NCBI RefSeq assembly: GCF_009177095.1
Contig: NZ_AP021861.1
Location: 3,206,501 to 3,270,500 of the forward strand
DNA: 64,000 nucleotides
Direction: 5' to 3'
DNA from: Lacipirellula parvula
GTDB taxonomy: Bacteria > Planctomycetota > Planctomycetia > Pirellulales > Lacipirellulaceae
How positions within the stretch are numbered: position 1 is the stretch's first letter; each line of letters opens with the position of its first letter. Below the pieces are notes generated by a model. The model ran no database searches and was not told the origin of the DNA. It saw nothing but the letters and a program-made list of their open reading frames with translations. Position numbers and translations under genes: made by a program. Shown here one piece after another: positions 44,850 to 53,911 of this stretch.

Positions 44850-46178
44850 TCAGCGGCCTGTGACTCGATACAGTGAAGTATCTGTTCGCAGCAACAAGTC
44901 GCCATCGATGGCCGCGGGAGAGGCCATGAGCATCCCGTCGACGTCATTTTGCGAGAGCAACTCGAATTTGTTCGAATCTGCCACGACGTTTGTACGCCCC
45001 TCGTGACTCCAAAAGTAGACGCGGCCGCCGCCCGTCAATGGCGACGCTGAGTACTTGCCCGGCATTCGCTCTCGCCACAGCGTCTTCCCGGTTTCGCTAT
45101 CCAAGCAGCTTGCCACGCCTCCGTCGGACACCATGTAGAGTCGCCCATTGCTTAGTGCTGGTGAAGACATCGCGGGAACCTGCCGCGTTTCACGCCATGC
45201 GACATGCGTCTCGGTCACATCGCCGGCGCCGTCCGGCAGCACCGCCCACAGTTGAGCCTTCCCGAGACCGGTATTGAGGAAGAGCAATTGTCCGTCGAAT
45301 ACGGGCCGCGCTATATTCGAGAAGCCTGAGCCGTGATCAATACGCCACAGTTCGTCGCCGCTGAGCGGATCGTAAGCCACGAACCACTGGGCGCCTGGAA
45401 TCACCGCCTGCGGCCGACCATCAACCTCGATGACGAGCGGCGTGGCGAACGCCTTGTGATGGTCGGTATTGTTCTCGCGAATCGGCGGCCGGCTTTGTTC
45501 CCAAACCGTCTTACCGGTCGCGACATCGAGGGCTGCGATGTACTGGCGATCGATCCCGTCGTTGGGAATGATCAGCAAGTTTTTGTACAGCGCAGGCGAA
45601 CTTCCTGGTCCGACCACGTGGTCCAGTTCGAGTTGCCGCTTCCAGACGATTTCGCCTGTGTGCGTGTCGATGCAACAGGTCCCAAACGTTCCGAAGTGGC
45701 AGAACAACCGACCGGTTTCAGTATCCAACACAGGCGTCGGCGACGCGTAAGTGTTTAGCCCGTGGATAGGCGGGGGCGACTCCCGCTCAAACAGGTTGAT
45801 CTCGCGCAGGATCTTGCCGGACTCGAAGTCGACTTCGATCACCCTGAGCGAGATCGAGTCGAATCGCAGAAACTGTTCGTTGACGGGAAGTTTTTCGTAA
45901 GACTTCAGCAACTCCGCTCGCTTGGCTTCGTCCTGAGCCTGTTCCACGGCGGTAGTCAGCCAAATCCTTCCATTGGCGACGACCGGGGACGACCAGCCTC
46001 GTCCAGGGAGCGGCGCCTTCCATTTAATTCCCTCCGATTCACTCCACTCCAGCGGTAGCCGCTCTTCTTGCGCTTCTCCCTGTCCCGTCGGCCCGCGAAA
46101 CTGAGGCCACGCTTCGGCGCCTCGCGCAGACGCGCCGACCGCCATGAGCAGAATCGCCAGCAGAACTTCGCTACGCAT
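44850..46178 (-). CDS. exported PQQ-like beta-propeller protein
   Basis: A 442-residue protein with a signal peptide (residues 1-21, AILLMAVGASARGAEA) followed by WPQFRGPTGQG, the usual start of planctomycete outer-membrane-assembly/PQQ-propeller proteins. Repeated blades are visible as DTHTGEIVWKR, DVATGKTVWEQ, DPLSGDELWRI and DSETGKTLWRE. No dehydrogenase catalytic residues are identifiable, so it may be a scaffold or a PQQ enzyme. It is the last gene of the minus-strand sugar cluster, 62 bp after the cytochrome gene. Confidence 0.85.
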   Translation of the reverse strand: MRSEVLLAILLMAVGASARGAEAWPQFRGPTGQGEAQEERLPLEWSESEGIKWKAPLPGRGWSSPVVANGRIWLTTAVEQAQDEAKRAELLKSYEKLPVNEQFLRFDSISLRVIEVDFESGKILREINLFERESPPPIHGLNTYASPTPVLDTETGRLFCHFGTFGTCCIDTHTGEIVWKRQLELDHVVGPGSSPALYKNLLIIPNDGIDRQYIAALDVATGKTVWEQSRPPIRENNTDHHKAFATPLVIEVDGRPQAVIPGAQWFVAYDPLSGDELWRIDHGSGFSNIARPVFDGQLLFLNTGLGKAQLWAVLPDGAGDVTETHVAWRETRQVPAMSSPALSNGRLYMVSDGGVASCLDSETGKTLWRERMPGKYSASPLTGGGRVYFWSHEGRTNVVADSNKFELLSQNDVDGMLMASPAAIDGDLLLRTDTSLYRVTGR

Positions 46179-46240
46179 GTACGATCCAACCAGACGCCGC
46201 TTTGCGCGACGTCATTTGCTTCGTGGCGATCCCATTCGTG

Positions 46241-49200
46241 CTATTGCTGTTTCAGGCTGAGTAGATACGCCAATAACGCATAGTAATCGTCGGGCGGAAT
46301 CTGATCGGCCACGTTGTTCGGCATCGGCGAAAGCGAGGTCGTCATGCGTTCGATCACTTGGTCGATTGGCACGCGGTGCTCTTTGCCTTCTGCATCGTTG
46401 AAGACTAACTGCTGCTCCTCTTCGCGAACTCCAAAGCCGCCGAAGACTTGGCCCGCATCCGTTAGAATGGTCACGGTACGGAAGGCGGGATCGACGTTGC
46501 GATTCGGATCCAGGGTGTCTTCCAGCAACCGATCGAGCCCGCGGTTCCCGATGCCGTCGAGCGCGGGACCGACGTTGCTGCCAACGTCGCCGATGCGATG
46601 GCAACTCGCGCAGATGCTCTTGGCGAATACGACGCGTCCCTGTTCAGGGTCAAACTTACCCGTCGAGTAGGCCGCTCGCCGCTCTGCGATGAGGTTGGCT
46701 TTCTGTTCGTCGGCAGGTTCGAGGTCTGCGGTCAGCCGCGCGATGCGCTCATCCGCACCCTGCAACTTTCGCGATCGCAATCGCTCGACCACTAGCGGCT
46801 CGAGCAGGAGCGACGCTGAAGCTTTTCCGCCTTCGATCATCTGAAGAATCACTTCGGCCGATTCAGCGCGAGCGGCGATGCTCGCGGCTATCGCCGTTGC
46901 AAGTGACTGGGGGGCGGAGGGGAGCGCAGCCAGTAGCTGACGTCGTGCCTCGTTCGAGTCGATCTGTCCTAGTTGCTCGGCGGCCGCGACTCGCGCGGCC
47001 ATGGGCAGATTTGAATTAGCCAGCAGCGTACAGAGCGGTGCAACCGCCGACTCCACATCGAGTGCAGCCAACGCTTTCGTCGCTGCAAGTCGCGCGGGCG
47101 CGCTCTCCGCCGCGGAAGTGGCCAAGGCCAGAACGACTTCGTTGAGTGGATCCAATTTTAGCTGGCCGACCAATTCGATGAGTCGCAGACTAGCGTTCTC
47201 GCGGCTTTCGACTGCTCCACGAGGGAGCGCGGCCGCGGCCGGTTCGAAATTCGAGACGGCGAGCCAAGCAAAGCCGTCGCGATCCGTCATGCCGTCGACG
47301 ACCTCGATTCGCCCCCAGTTGCCTTCGTGCGATTGCACATCCCACTCGTAGCTCTGCGCGAGATCGTTGCGGGGGGGATAGCTGCGAGCGACCTCCGTTC
47401 CATCCGCCAAGACGAGTCTTGCGTAGTTCAAATGGCGGTCGGGCTCGTTTGGCAATCCGTCATGTCCGCACATCCAAAAGTGGATGCGAGCCGGAAGCTG
47501 AAACTCTGGGCTGCGGAGCACGCCGCCGCCGCGCTCTCCCTGTCCAGACAAGGAGCTGATCATGTCGAGGAGCCCCCCTTGATTTGAAGGACGCTGCTGG
47601 CGCTCCCAAGGGCTGGGCGCGGTCGCATGACCTTCGAGAGGGGCATTATGCCACTCAAGAGTAGCGTTGCCAGATAGCACGGGCTTGATGAGCGCCGCCA
47701 TTGCTTCACGCACCGACGCGTTCAACGGAACGCCGCGACGCACCGACGCTTTGGCGAGGGCTTCCAGAGCCATCAGCCGACTGGCTGGCTTTGACGCGAA
47801 TCGCTGCTCGACGTGGTCCAGCATGGCGGCGATTCGATCCGTGTCGACGTACTCGGCGGCTGTGGGGAGGGCGTTGAGCAATGCGTCGTCATCGATGCGA
47901 CCGTCGAGGGCCTCGTCGAAAATCAAAATTGCCGCAGGGCCCTTGGGAGCGGTCACGGCGAACGCCACCAACTGTTCGCGTTCGGCCGCGGAGAGTTGAA
48001 GATTCAGTAAGTCGCTCGCGATCGCCGGGCTGGCGATCTGATTGCGTATGGCGATGCGCGTCTGGTGATACAGTTGCGCGTCCTGAGAATCCGTCGCGTT
48101 TAGCAAGGTGAGAAGTGGAGCCAAATTTTCGGCGTTAGGATGCTTCGAAAGTGCGTCGGCTCCGGCGCGACGGACAAAGGCGTCGGCATTTTCCAGGGTA
48201 CTGCGGACTGCTTGGAAATGCCAAGGCTGCCAATCGGACGTTTCTCCGAGCGCCTTGGCTAGATGGACTTGGACTTCTCGCGGGACGCCTGAACGCAAAA
48301 GCCCCAGCGTCGTTCCCTTGGGAATCCCGCCAGTGCGTTGCAGAATCCAAACGGCATGGCTCGCCTGATGCGCGGCGCGATCGAGCGACTCGTTGTCGTC
48401 TTGCGCGGCAGCCTCAACCAGCTCCGCCAGCAATTTGCTTGCCATCGCGCCCGCCTGCTCGGGGAATTCATCCACGATGCGGTTCGTAGCGAGGACCCTG
48501 GTCGTCAAGTTCGCATGACCGAGGAAAGCAAAGAGCTCTTCCGCGTTGAAGGTTTGTAAATCAGGGGCCGTTTGGGCTGTACGCGACGAAGTCGTGGTCT
48601 TATCGCCGGTGTAAACGATGCGCCAGATCCGACCGCGTTCGCGGTCGCGTTTCGGGTGCTGCAACGGCACTTCGTAGTGCCCGATGATGCAGTTGTAGAA
48701 ATCAGCGACGTACAGAGCCCCGTCCGGCCCGGCCTGAACGTCTACCGGACGGAACCACGGGTCGTCGCAGGTGAGAAAGTCCTCGACTTTGTCAACGACC
48801 GGCGTCGATCCGCTCCACTTCAGTCGATCGCAATGGACGCGGTTGGTGATCACGTTGCCGACGAACAGTACGTCGCGATACTTGGCCGGAAAGTCTGGCA
48901 GCGTGCTGTAAACCACGCCGGCGATGCCAGTGCCACCATGATCGAGGTTGGTCATCACGGGAGCATACCCGAGCCCGTCATGGGGCTTGCCAAAGCTCTG
49001 GTAGTAGCCGCCGCGGAGCAACATCGACACGGCCGACGAGTGGCAATCAGCGGAGTAGAGGTTCCCTAACGGGTCGAAGCTGAGCCCGAAGGGGTTCACC
49101 TGGCCCCATGAATACTGCTCAATCGCCGAGCCGTCGGCGCGAAAGCGGTAGGTGTTGCCCGATTGCAGTCGGAGCACTTCTTCGCCCTTGCCGCCGATCT

Positions 49201-49774
49201 TCACGCTGCTGTCGTTGTTAAAGCCGTGATTGGCGTAAACCCATCCGTCGATCCAGCGCGTGAACGCATTCTGATTTCCGTGCGTGTCGGTGATCCCAAA
49301 CGGACCGAAGGCGATGGACCGTTCATCAGCTACCCCGTCGCCGTTGGAGTCGATGAACCGGTAGATGTTCGGAATCGACCAAGCGAGCGCCTCGCTTTCG
49401 CCGAGCGGGAGCAGGCCGATGGGAATATTCAGGTGGTCGGCGAACTGCTTAACCGTTTGCGCGGTCCCGGCGGCGGAAAATGAACTGAGGATGCTGATCG
49501 CATCCCTAGCGGCTTCGTCGCTTGCCGCTGGAAACGGATACTCGAGGCTGTGCGAGACCCACAAGCGACCGCGAGCGTCGAACTTCATGTTCATCGGCTT
49601 GTGGATCTCCGGCTCCTGGGCGACGAGTTGAATCTCAAACCCCGCCGGAAGATGAAACTTCTTCAGCTGCTCCTGCGCCGTGAGCGGCGGCGTTTCGGCG
49701 ACCAGCGATTGCGAGAAGCCGCTGGTTGCACAGGTGATGCAGTAAAGGAAACTCAGGAGTGCCGCGTATCGCAT
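46241..49774 (-). CDS. PVC-type heme-binding CxxCH protein with sorbosone-dehydrogenase-like and HEAT regions
   Basis: A 1177-residue exported protein (signal residues 1-22). Residues about 30-400 form a six-bladed propeller like membrane-bound L-sorbosone dehydrogenases (FEIQLVAQEPEIHKPMNMKFD, RGRLWV, PDGALYVADFYN). HEAT-type helices cover about 420-690 and 880-1000. The cytochrome c motif CASCH is near residue 1055, with a distal methionine expected around SLSPMP. It likely oxidises a sugar and passes electrons on. Residues about 706-750 carry an odd low-complexity stretch (SPWERQQRPSNQGG, LSGQGERGGG) that reads like translated intergenic repeat. 66 bp downstream of the glycoside hydrolase gene. 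Confidence 0.88.
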   Translation of the reverse strand: MRYAALLSFLYCITCATSGFSQSLVAETPPLTAQEQLKKFHLPAGFEIQLVAQEPEIHKPMNMKFDARGRLWVSHSLEYPFPAASDEAARDAISILSSFSAAGTAQTVKQFADHLNIPIGLLPLGESEALAWSIPNIYRFIDSNGDGVADERSIAFGPFGITDTHGNQNAFTRWIDGWVYANHGFNNDSSVKIGGKGEEVLRLQSGNTYRFRADGSAIEQYSWGQVNPFGLSFDPLGNLYSADCHSSAVSMLLRGGYYQSFGKPHDGLGYAPVMTNLDHGGTGIAGVVYSTLPDFPAKYRDVLFVGNVITNRVHCDRLKWSGSTPVVDKVEDFLTCDDPWFRPVDVQAGPDGALYVADFYNCIIGHYEVPLQHPKRDRERGRIWRIVYTGDKTTTSSRTAQTAPDLQTFNAEELFAFLGHANLTTRVLATNRIVDEFPEQAGAMASKLLAELVEAAAQDDNESLDRAAHQASHAVWILQRTGGIPKGTTLGLLRSGVPREVQVHLAKALGETSDWQPWHFQAVRSTLENADAFVRRAGADALSKHPNAENLAPLLTLLNATDSQDAQLYHQTRIAIRNQIASPAIASDLLNLQLSAAEREQLVAFAVTAPKGPAAILIFDEALDGRIDDDALLNALPTAAEYVDTDRIAAMLDHVEQRFASKPASRLMALEALAKASVRRGVPLNASVREAMAALIKPVLSGNATLEWHNAPLEGHATAPSPWERQQRPSNQGGLLDMISSLSGQGERGGGVLRSPEFQLPARIHFWMCGHDGLPNEPDRHLNYARLVLADGTEVARSYPPRNDLAQSYEWDVQSHEGNWGRIEVVDGMTDRDGFAWLAVSNFEPAAAALPRGAVESRENASLRLIELVGQLKLDPLNEVVLALATSAAESAPARLAATKALAALDVESAVAPLCTLLANSNLPMAARVAAAEQLGQIDSNEARRQLLAALPSAPQSLATAIAASIAARAESAEVILQMIEGGKASASLLLEPLVVERLRSRKLQGADERIARLTADLEPADEQKANLIAERRAAYSTGKFDPEQGRVVFAKSICASCHRIGDVGSNVGPALDGIGNRGLDRLLEDTLDPNRNVDPAFRTVTILTDAGQVFGGFGVREEEQQLVFNDAEGKEHRVPIDQVIERMTTSLSPMPNNVADQIPPDDYYALLAYLLSLKQQ

Positions 49775-49840
49775 GGAGTAATGTCCAAACTGGTTTTCTG
49801 GTGAATGCGATCGGATCGCTGAAGCGACGACGAAGCACGC

Positions 49841-51661
49841 CTAACGCGCTGCCGCGCTGGAATCATGATTGGTAACGACGCGTGCAGCGGCAACGGCTCG
49901 GCCAATTTCGTTCAAGTCGAGTTCTGCCCTGATATTCTTAGCATCGTTGATCTTGAGAACGGACTCAATCTTTCGACCAGGTTCGATAGTGATCTCAGGA
50001 GATGAGCAAGTACATCCTTGAAACTTCAACACGCCCTTTGCCGTTGCGTCGCCGAAATTGTATGCAGTTAGGCGTAGCTCTCGCTGCGCATCGAGCTGGA
50101 ACGCCGACTGCTTGACGTCGCCGGCGCCCGAAATCTGCAGCACGACAGGGCAGGGACTACCCTTGCGCCACGCGGGCTTCGAGGGCGGGGGCACGACCGT
50201 GACGCCTGGAAACCCTTGAGCAGAAGTCACTAGGAACAGCGGTGACCGCGTGAGCTGCAGCTTGGCGATCTCGGCGACTTCGCGTCCCAGGTAATCGTAC
50301 GCTTTGTCGATTGAACCGAGCTTGAGCGCCGCAGGCTTCGTCTCGCTCCAAGCGACGAGCGTGCAGCGTTCCTCGCCATCAACGACGGTGCGGAAGAGAT
50401 AGGCTTTCAGCAAATCATCGCCCAAATCGATTCGCCCTAGCGGCTTCGCGCCGTTTAGCAATCGGCCTACCGCGGCAAATGCAACGTACGCGGGCCGAGG
50501 CGTGAGGTCGTGGTGGACGAGCCCGTACTGGAGATTGCGCTCCACGTAGTCGCCGAGAATAAAGTAAAAGGCCTTTTCGCTTCCCTCGTAAAGCGCCTGC
50601 GTGAAGACCTTCGCCACGCGGAAGCCTTGCACTCGCAGTTCTTCTGGCGAGGGTTCTTTCGTGGCTTCGTTCGCCCAGTTCACCGGAAGATTAAACTCGG
50701 TAGTCCACAACGGCCTACCGCCGCTGCCGTCGCGATGTCGTCCGTACGCGCGGGAGTATTGCGGCAGTGCGATGTAATGATGCAAGTCGTAGCGATCGAA
50801 GTATGGAAAGACTTCGTTGGCGCCGAATTCTTCGAGGGTTTCCGCACGGTCGATCGCGAAGACCGTTCCGCAAACCGGTTGCTGCGGATTGCCCGCTTTC
50901 AGTCCCAAGTAGGCGGCCTTCTGAAATGCGGCGATCTCGCAGCCTGTGTGGCCGCCGAACAGTTCGATGTCTGGTTCATTCCAAGGCTCGATGGCGTCGG
51001 CCAGTCCTTTCCACCGCGCGGCCAGGCCTCGATAGAATTCGTAGACAAGTTGCAAGTCCTCGGGGAAACGCGACTGAGCGTCCGTCGCCCAAGCAGGCGA
51101 GGCGTGATTGACCTGCAACACTTTCAGCCCCGCTTCGTGCTCGATCCGCATGGCGCGTTCGTAGCGTCCCTCGTCCGTCCACGCGCCTCGCGCGGGTTGC
51201 AGCTCAGGCCAGCTCAAGCGGTCGCGAACCCATTCGACGCCAGCGAGACGGCAGAGGGTGCACGCCTCGCGAATCTGCTGTGGCTCTGCGTAAAACCAAG
51301 CGATCGCAGTGTCGAGCGCGATCGGCGTGTCGGCGACCGGCGTCACGGGGGCCACCACCGCTGCGGTGACGATTCCAGGCCCTGATGATTCCAAGACTTC
51401 GAAGTAGCCAACGGGAAGCTTCCCGAGGTCGACCGACTCCTCCGACGTGCTTCCGTGGCCGACTTCCTTGCCGTCGACGTCGATGGCGCGCCAACCGGCC
51501 CAGGTCGCTGGAATGGGGACGCGCACCGTCTCGCCTGCAACATGCACATTCCCGGGATGGCTCGCGACAGCGGTGGAATGCTCTTCGGATTGCGCTCGGC
51601 GGAGCGACGTCAGCCAAGCTGCGGATAAGCAGAAGCAAAGCAGAGCTGTCGAAATTCTCAT
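49841..51661 (-). CDS. exported clan-A glycoside hydrolase-like protein
   Basis: A 606-residue protein with a signal peptide and a short beta domain (to about residue 105), then a (beta/alpha)8 barrel. IEPWNEPD near residue 227 gives the acid/base glutamate and LWTTEFN near 320 the nucleophile, the clan GH-A pattern (GH39/GH5/GH42-like). A C-terminal beta region of about 180 residues follows. An exo-acting glycosidase on plant or algal glycans is plausible; the family cannot be fixed by eye. It follows ribokinase by 111 bp. Confidence 0.75.
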   Translation of the reverse strand: MRISTALLCFCLSAAWLTSLRRAQSEEHSTAVASHPGNVHVAGETVRVPIPATWAGWRAIDVDGKEVGHGSTSEESVDLGKLPVGYFEVLESSGPGIVTAAVVAPVTPVADTPIALDTAIAWFYAEPQQIREACTLCRLAGVEWVRDRLSWPELQPARGAWTDEGRYERAMRIEHEAGLKVLQVNHASPAWATDAQSRFPEDLQLVYEFYRGLAARWKGLADAIEPWNEPDIELFGGHTGCEIAAFQKAAYLGLKAGNPQQPVCGTVFAIDRAETLEEFGANEVFPYFDRYDLHHYIALPQYSRAYGRHRDGSGGRPLWTTEFNLPVNWANEATKEPSPEELRVQGFRVAKVFTQALYEGSEKAFYFILGDYVERNLQYGLVHHDLTPRPAYVAFAAVGRLLNGAKPLGRIDLGDDLLKAYLFRTVVDGEERCTLVAWSETKPAALKLGSIDKAYDYLGREVAEIAKLQLTRSPLFLVTSAQGFPGVTVVPPPSKPAWRKGSPCPVVLQISGAGDVKQSAFQLDAQRELRLTAYNFGDATAKGVLKFQGCTCSSPEITIEPGRKIESVLKINDAKNIRAELDLNEIGRAVAAARVVTNHDSSAAAR

Positions 51662-51772
51662 GGAAGATTCTCTCTGTGTTCCGTAGTGGCACAGCGCAGC
51701 CGCTTAGCATAGCGCGCAGTATCCTCCCCCACGCGCGGAAAACGTGTTCCGGCTATCGACCCTTAGCGGGCG

Positions 51773-52780
51773 CTAGGGAGAGGCGACCGCGCGACGGCGC
51801 GAGCCTCCATTGGCGAGCGATCCGTTTTTGGAGTGTTTCGCAGGGGCGTCAGTTCGCGAGAGCTTGCCTTTGACAAGCTTCTCGATTTCGCGACGGGTGG
51901 GAGCAGACGGCTGAGCGCCGACGCGAGTCACGGAAATCGCGCCGGCCGCATTGGCGAACCGAACAGCTTCGAGAATCGAAACCCGTTCCGCCAAAGCGAC
52001 GGCGAGGGCGCCATTGAAGGTGTCGCCGGCGGCGGTCGTGTCGACGGGCTTTGCGGAGTAGCCGGGGACGCGTTCGCTTAGCGTAGGAGAGGCGACAAAG
52101 GCGCCTTGCGAGCCGAGCGTGATGATCACTGTTTCAACTCCGCGAGCGCGGAGGATGTCGGCGGCGCGAACGCACGAAGCATCGTCGCTGATTCGTACGC
52201 CCGTCAACAGTTCCGTTTCTGACTCGTTGGGAGTCAGGATGGTAATGTGTTTCAGCAGCTTGTCCGACAAAGGCTGAGCGGGAGCGGGATTAAGGATCAC
52301 CGTGGCGCCGCCCGCAGCCGCGAGCCTGGCCGCCGTTTCGACGGTCTCTAAGGGAGATTCCAACTGCATCACGACGACGTCGGCGTCGGCAATGGCTGCT
52401 TTCGCCTTACGAACGTCGGCCGGCGACAGTTTCGCATTCGCGCCGCTGCCGACGGCGATGCTGTTCTCGCCGTCTTCGCCGACGAATATCAACGCCACGC
52501 CGGACGGGGCCTTATCGAACTGCACGAACTGCACGTCGACGCCGTTCTCAACGAGTCCAGCGACGGCTTGTTCGCCGAACATGTCCTGCCCAACTCGCGC
52601 GACGAAGGCCACGGAACCGCCGGCCCGCGCCGCGGCGACGGCTTGATTAGCGCCTTTGCCGCCGGCGGCAGTCAAGAACTCGCCGCCCAGCCGCGTCTCG
52701 CCCGGCTTCGGGATGCGATCGAGTTTGATGATCATGTCGGTATTGGAACTGCCGACCACGACAATATTGGCTTTCATCAT
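51773..52780 (-). CDS. rbsK: ribokinase
   Basis: A 335-residue PfkB-family sugar kinase. Ribokinase signatures are present: GSSNTDMI (10-17), the glycine pair GGKGANQ (40-46), NPAPA, TPNESE, and the C-terminal DTTAAGDTFNGA with catalytic Asp263. It makes ribose-5-phosphate from ribose and ATP in the cytoplasm. The last 30 residues are a basic, Ser-rich tail (KHSKNGSLANGGSRRRAVASP) not usual in RbsK. It lies 78 bp after the sugar transporter gene in a LacI-led cluster, which supports ribose as substrate. Confidence 0.9.
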   Translation of the reverse strand: MMKANIVVVGSSNTDMIIKLDRIPKPGETRLGGEFLTAAGGKGANQAVAAARAGGSVAFVARVGQDMFGEQAVAGLVENGVDVQFVQFDKAPSGVALIFVGEDGENSIAVGSGANAKLSPADVRKAKAAIADADVVVMQLESPLETVETAARLAAAGGATVILNPAPAQPLSDKLLKHITILTPNESETELLTGVRISDDASCVRAADILRARGVETVIITLGSQGAFVASPTLSERVPGYSAKPVDTTAAGDTFNGALAVALAERVSILEAVRFANAAGAISVTRVGAQPSAPTRREIEKLVKGKLSRTDAPAKHSKNGSLANGGSRRRAVASP

Positions 52781-52858
52781 TGAATCACCAGTAGGTGGAC
52801 TAAATGTTCATATGTTGAAGCGATCCGTATGCTTCAGGCAGGCGCCTCACTCGTGACG

Positions 52859-53872
52859 TTATTTGATGTTCGCGTAGATGATGAACGCCAGTCCGATGAC
52901 GAATAGCAAAAACATCAGCGCGAGCAGGCGGTCGGCGCGAGGTTGCGCGTCCTTGAATTCCTTCCAGATGAAGACGCCCCAGAATGCGGCGACCATCGTT
53001 GCCCCTTGCCCCAATCCATACGATATGGCGTACCCAGCTGCGTCGCCAGCAAGAATCGCAAACGACATGCCGACGCACCAAATCATGCCTCCGAGCACGC
53101 CGACGAGATGGAGTCGCAGATTCCCTTTCCGGAAGTAATCTCCGAAGGGAACGGGTTCGCCGACGAATGGTTTCATCATGACCGCCGTGTTGATGATGAA
53201 GCTCGACAGAAACAGGCCCAAGGCGAAGAAGAAGAGCGCCGTGTAAGGCGTGAGTTTCCCGGCGTTCTCCGGATCACTGATGTGGTCGAGAGGAGGCATC
53301 GCGGCCGCGACGAACTGGAAGAATTGACCCATCAAAATGCCGCACAGCACGGAGAGCACGATTCCTTTCACGGTCGTCTTTTGCCCGCTTGATGGGATAC
53401 GCCGGTACGCCAAGGCATCAACGATGATAGCGACTGCGACGCAGGCGACGCCGGTAAACAGCAGGAATGGATCACCCGAAGGATCGACGCGGTAGGTGGT
53501 GATGACGCCGATCACCAGGGCAAGCCCAATGCCGACCGGGAAGGCGACAGCCATGCCAGCGATGTCGATCGCGGCTACCAGCAAGATGTTCGCCACGTTG
53601 AAAATCACGCCGCCGATCAAGGCGTAACCAATGTACTTGCCTTGGGCTTGGCGCAAGTCGTCGAGAAAGCCTCGACCATCGTCGCCCATACTGCCGAGCG
53701 TGAAGGCGAAGATCAACGTCAGCAGCAACGCTCCGAGACAGTAGTCCCAGTAGAACAGCTGGAATCGCCATTCTTTCGTCGCTAGCTTTTGCGTGTTCGC
53801 CCATGATCCCCAACAGATCATGGTGACGATGCACATCAGCACGGCGACTGGATAGGATTCAACGATAACCAT
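52859..53872 (-). CDS. GRP/RhaT-type sugar transporter (probable ribose importer)
   Basis: A 337-residue protein with ten hydrophobic helices of the drug/metabolite superfamily glucose/ribose porter type. MCIVTMICWGSWANTQKLA in helix 1 and FYWDYCLGALLL in helix 2 are typical, as is GIGLALVIGVITTYR. Members import ribose, glucose or rhamnose with protons or cations. The position between an exported ribosyl hydrolase and ribokinase points to ribose. Helices and family pattern are seen; the substrate is inferred. Confidence 0.83.
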   Translation of the reverse strand: MVIVESYPVAVLMCIVTMICWGSWANTQKLATKEWRFQLFYWDYCLGALLLTLIFAFTLGSMGDDGRGFLDDLRQAQGKYIGYALIGGVIFNVANILLVAAIDIAGMAVAFPVGIGLALVIGVITTYRVDPSGDPFLLFTGVACVAVAIIVDALAYRRIPSSGQKTTVKGIVLSVLCGILMGQFFQFVAAAMPPLDHISDPENAGKLTPYTALFFFALGLFLSSFIINTAVMMKPFVGEPVPFGDYFRKGNLRLHLVGVLGGMIWCVGMSFAILAGDAAGYAISYGLGQGATMVAAFWGVFIWKEFKDAQPRADRLLALMFLLFVIGLAFIIYANIK

Positions 53873-53911
53873 GGATTGGATCCGCCTGAAAAAGCGATGG
53901 AAGAGACGCGA

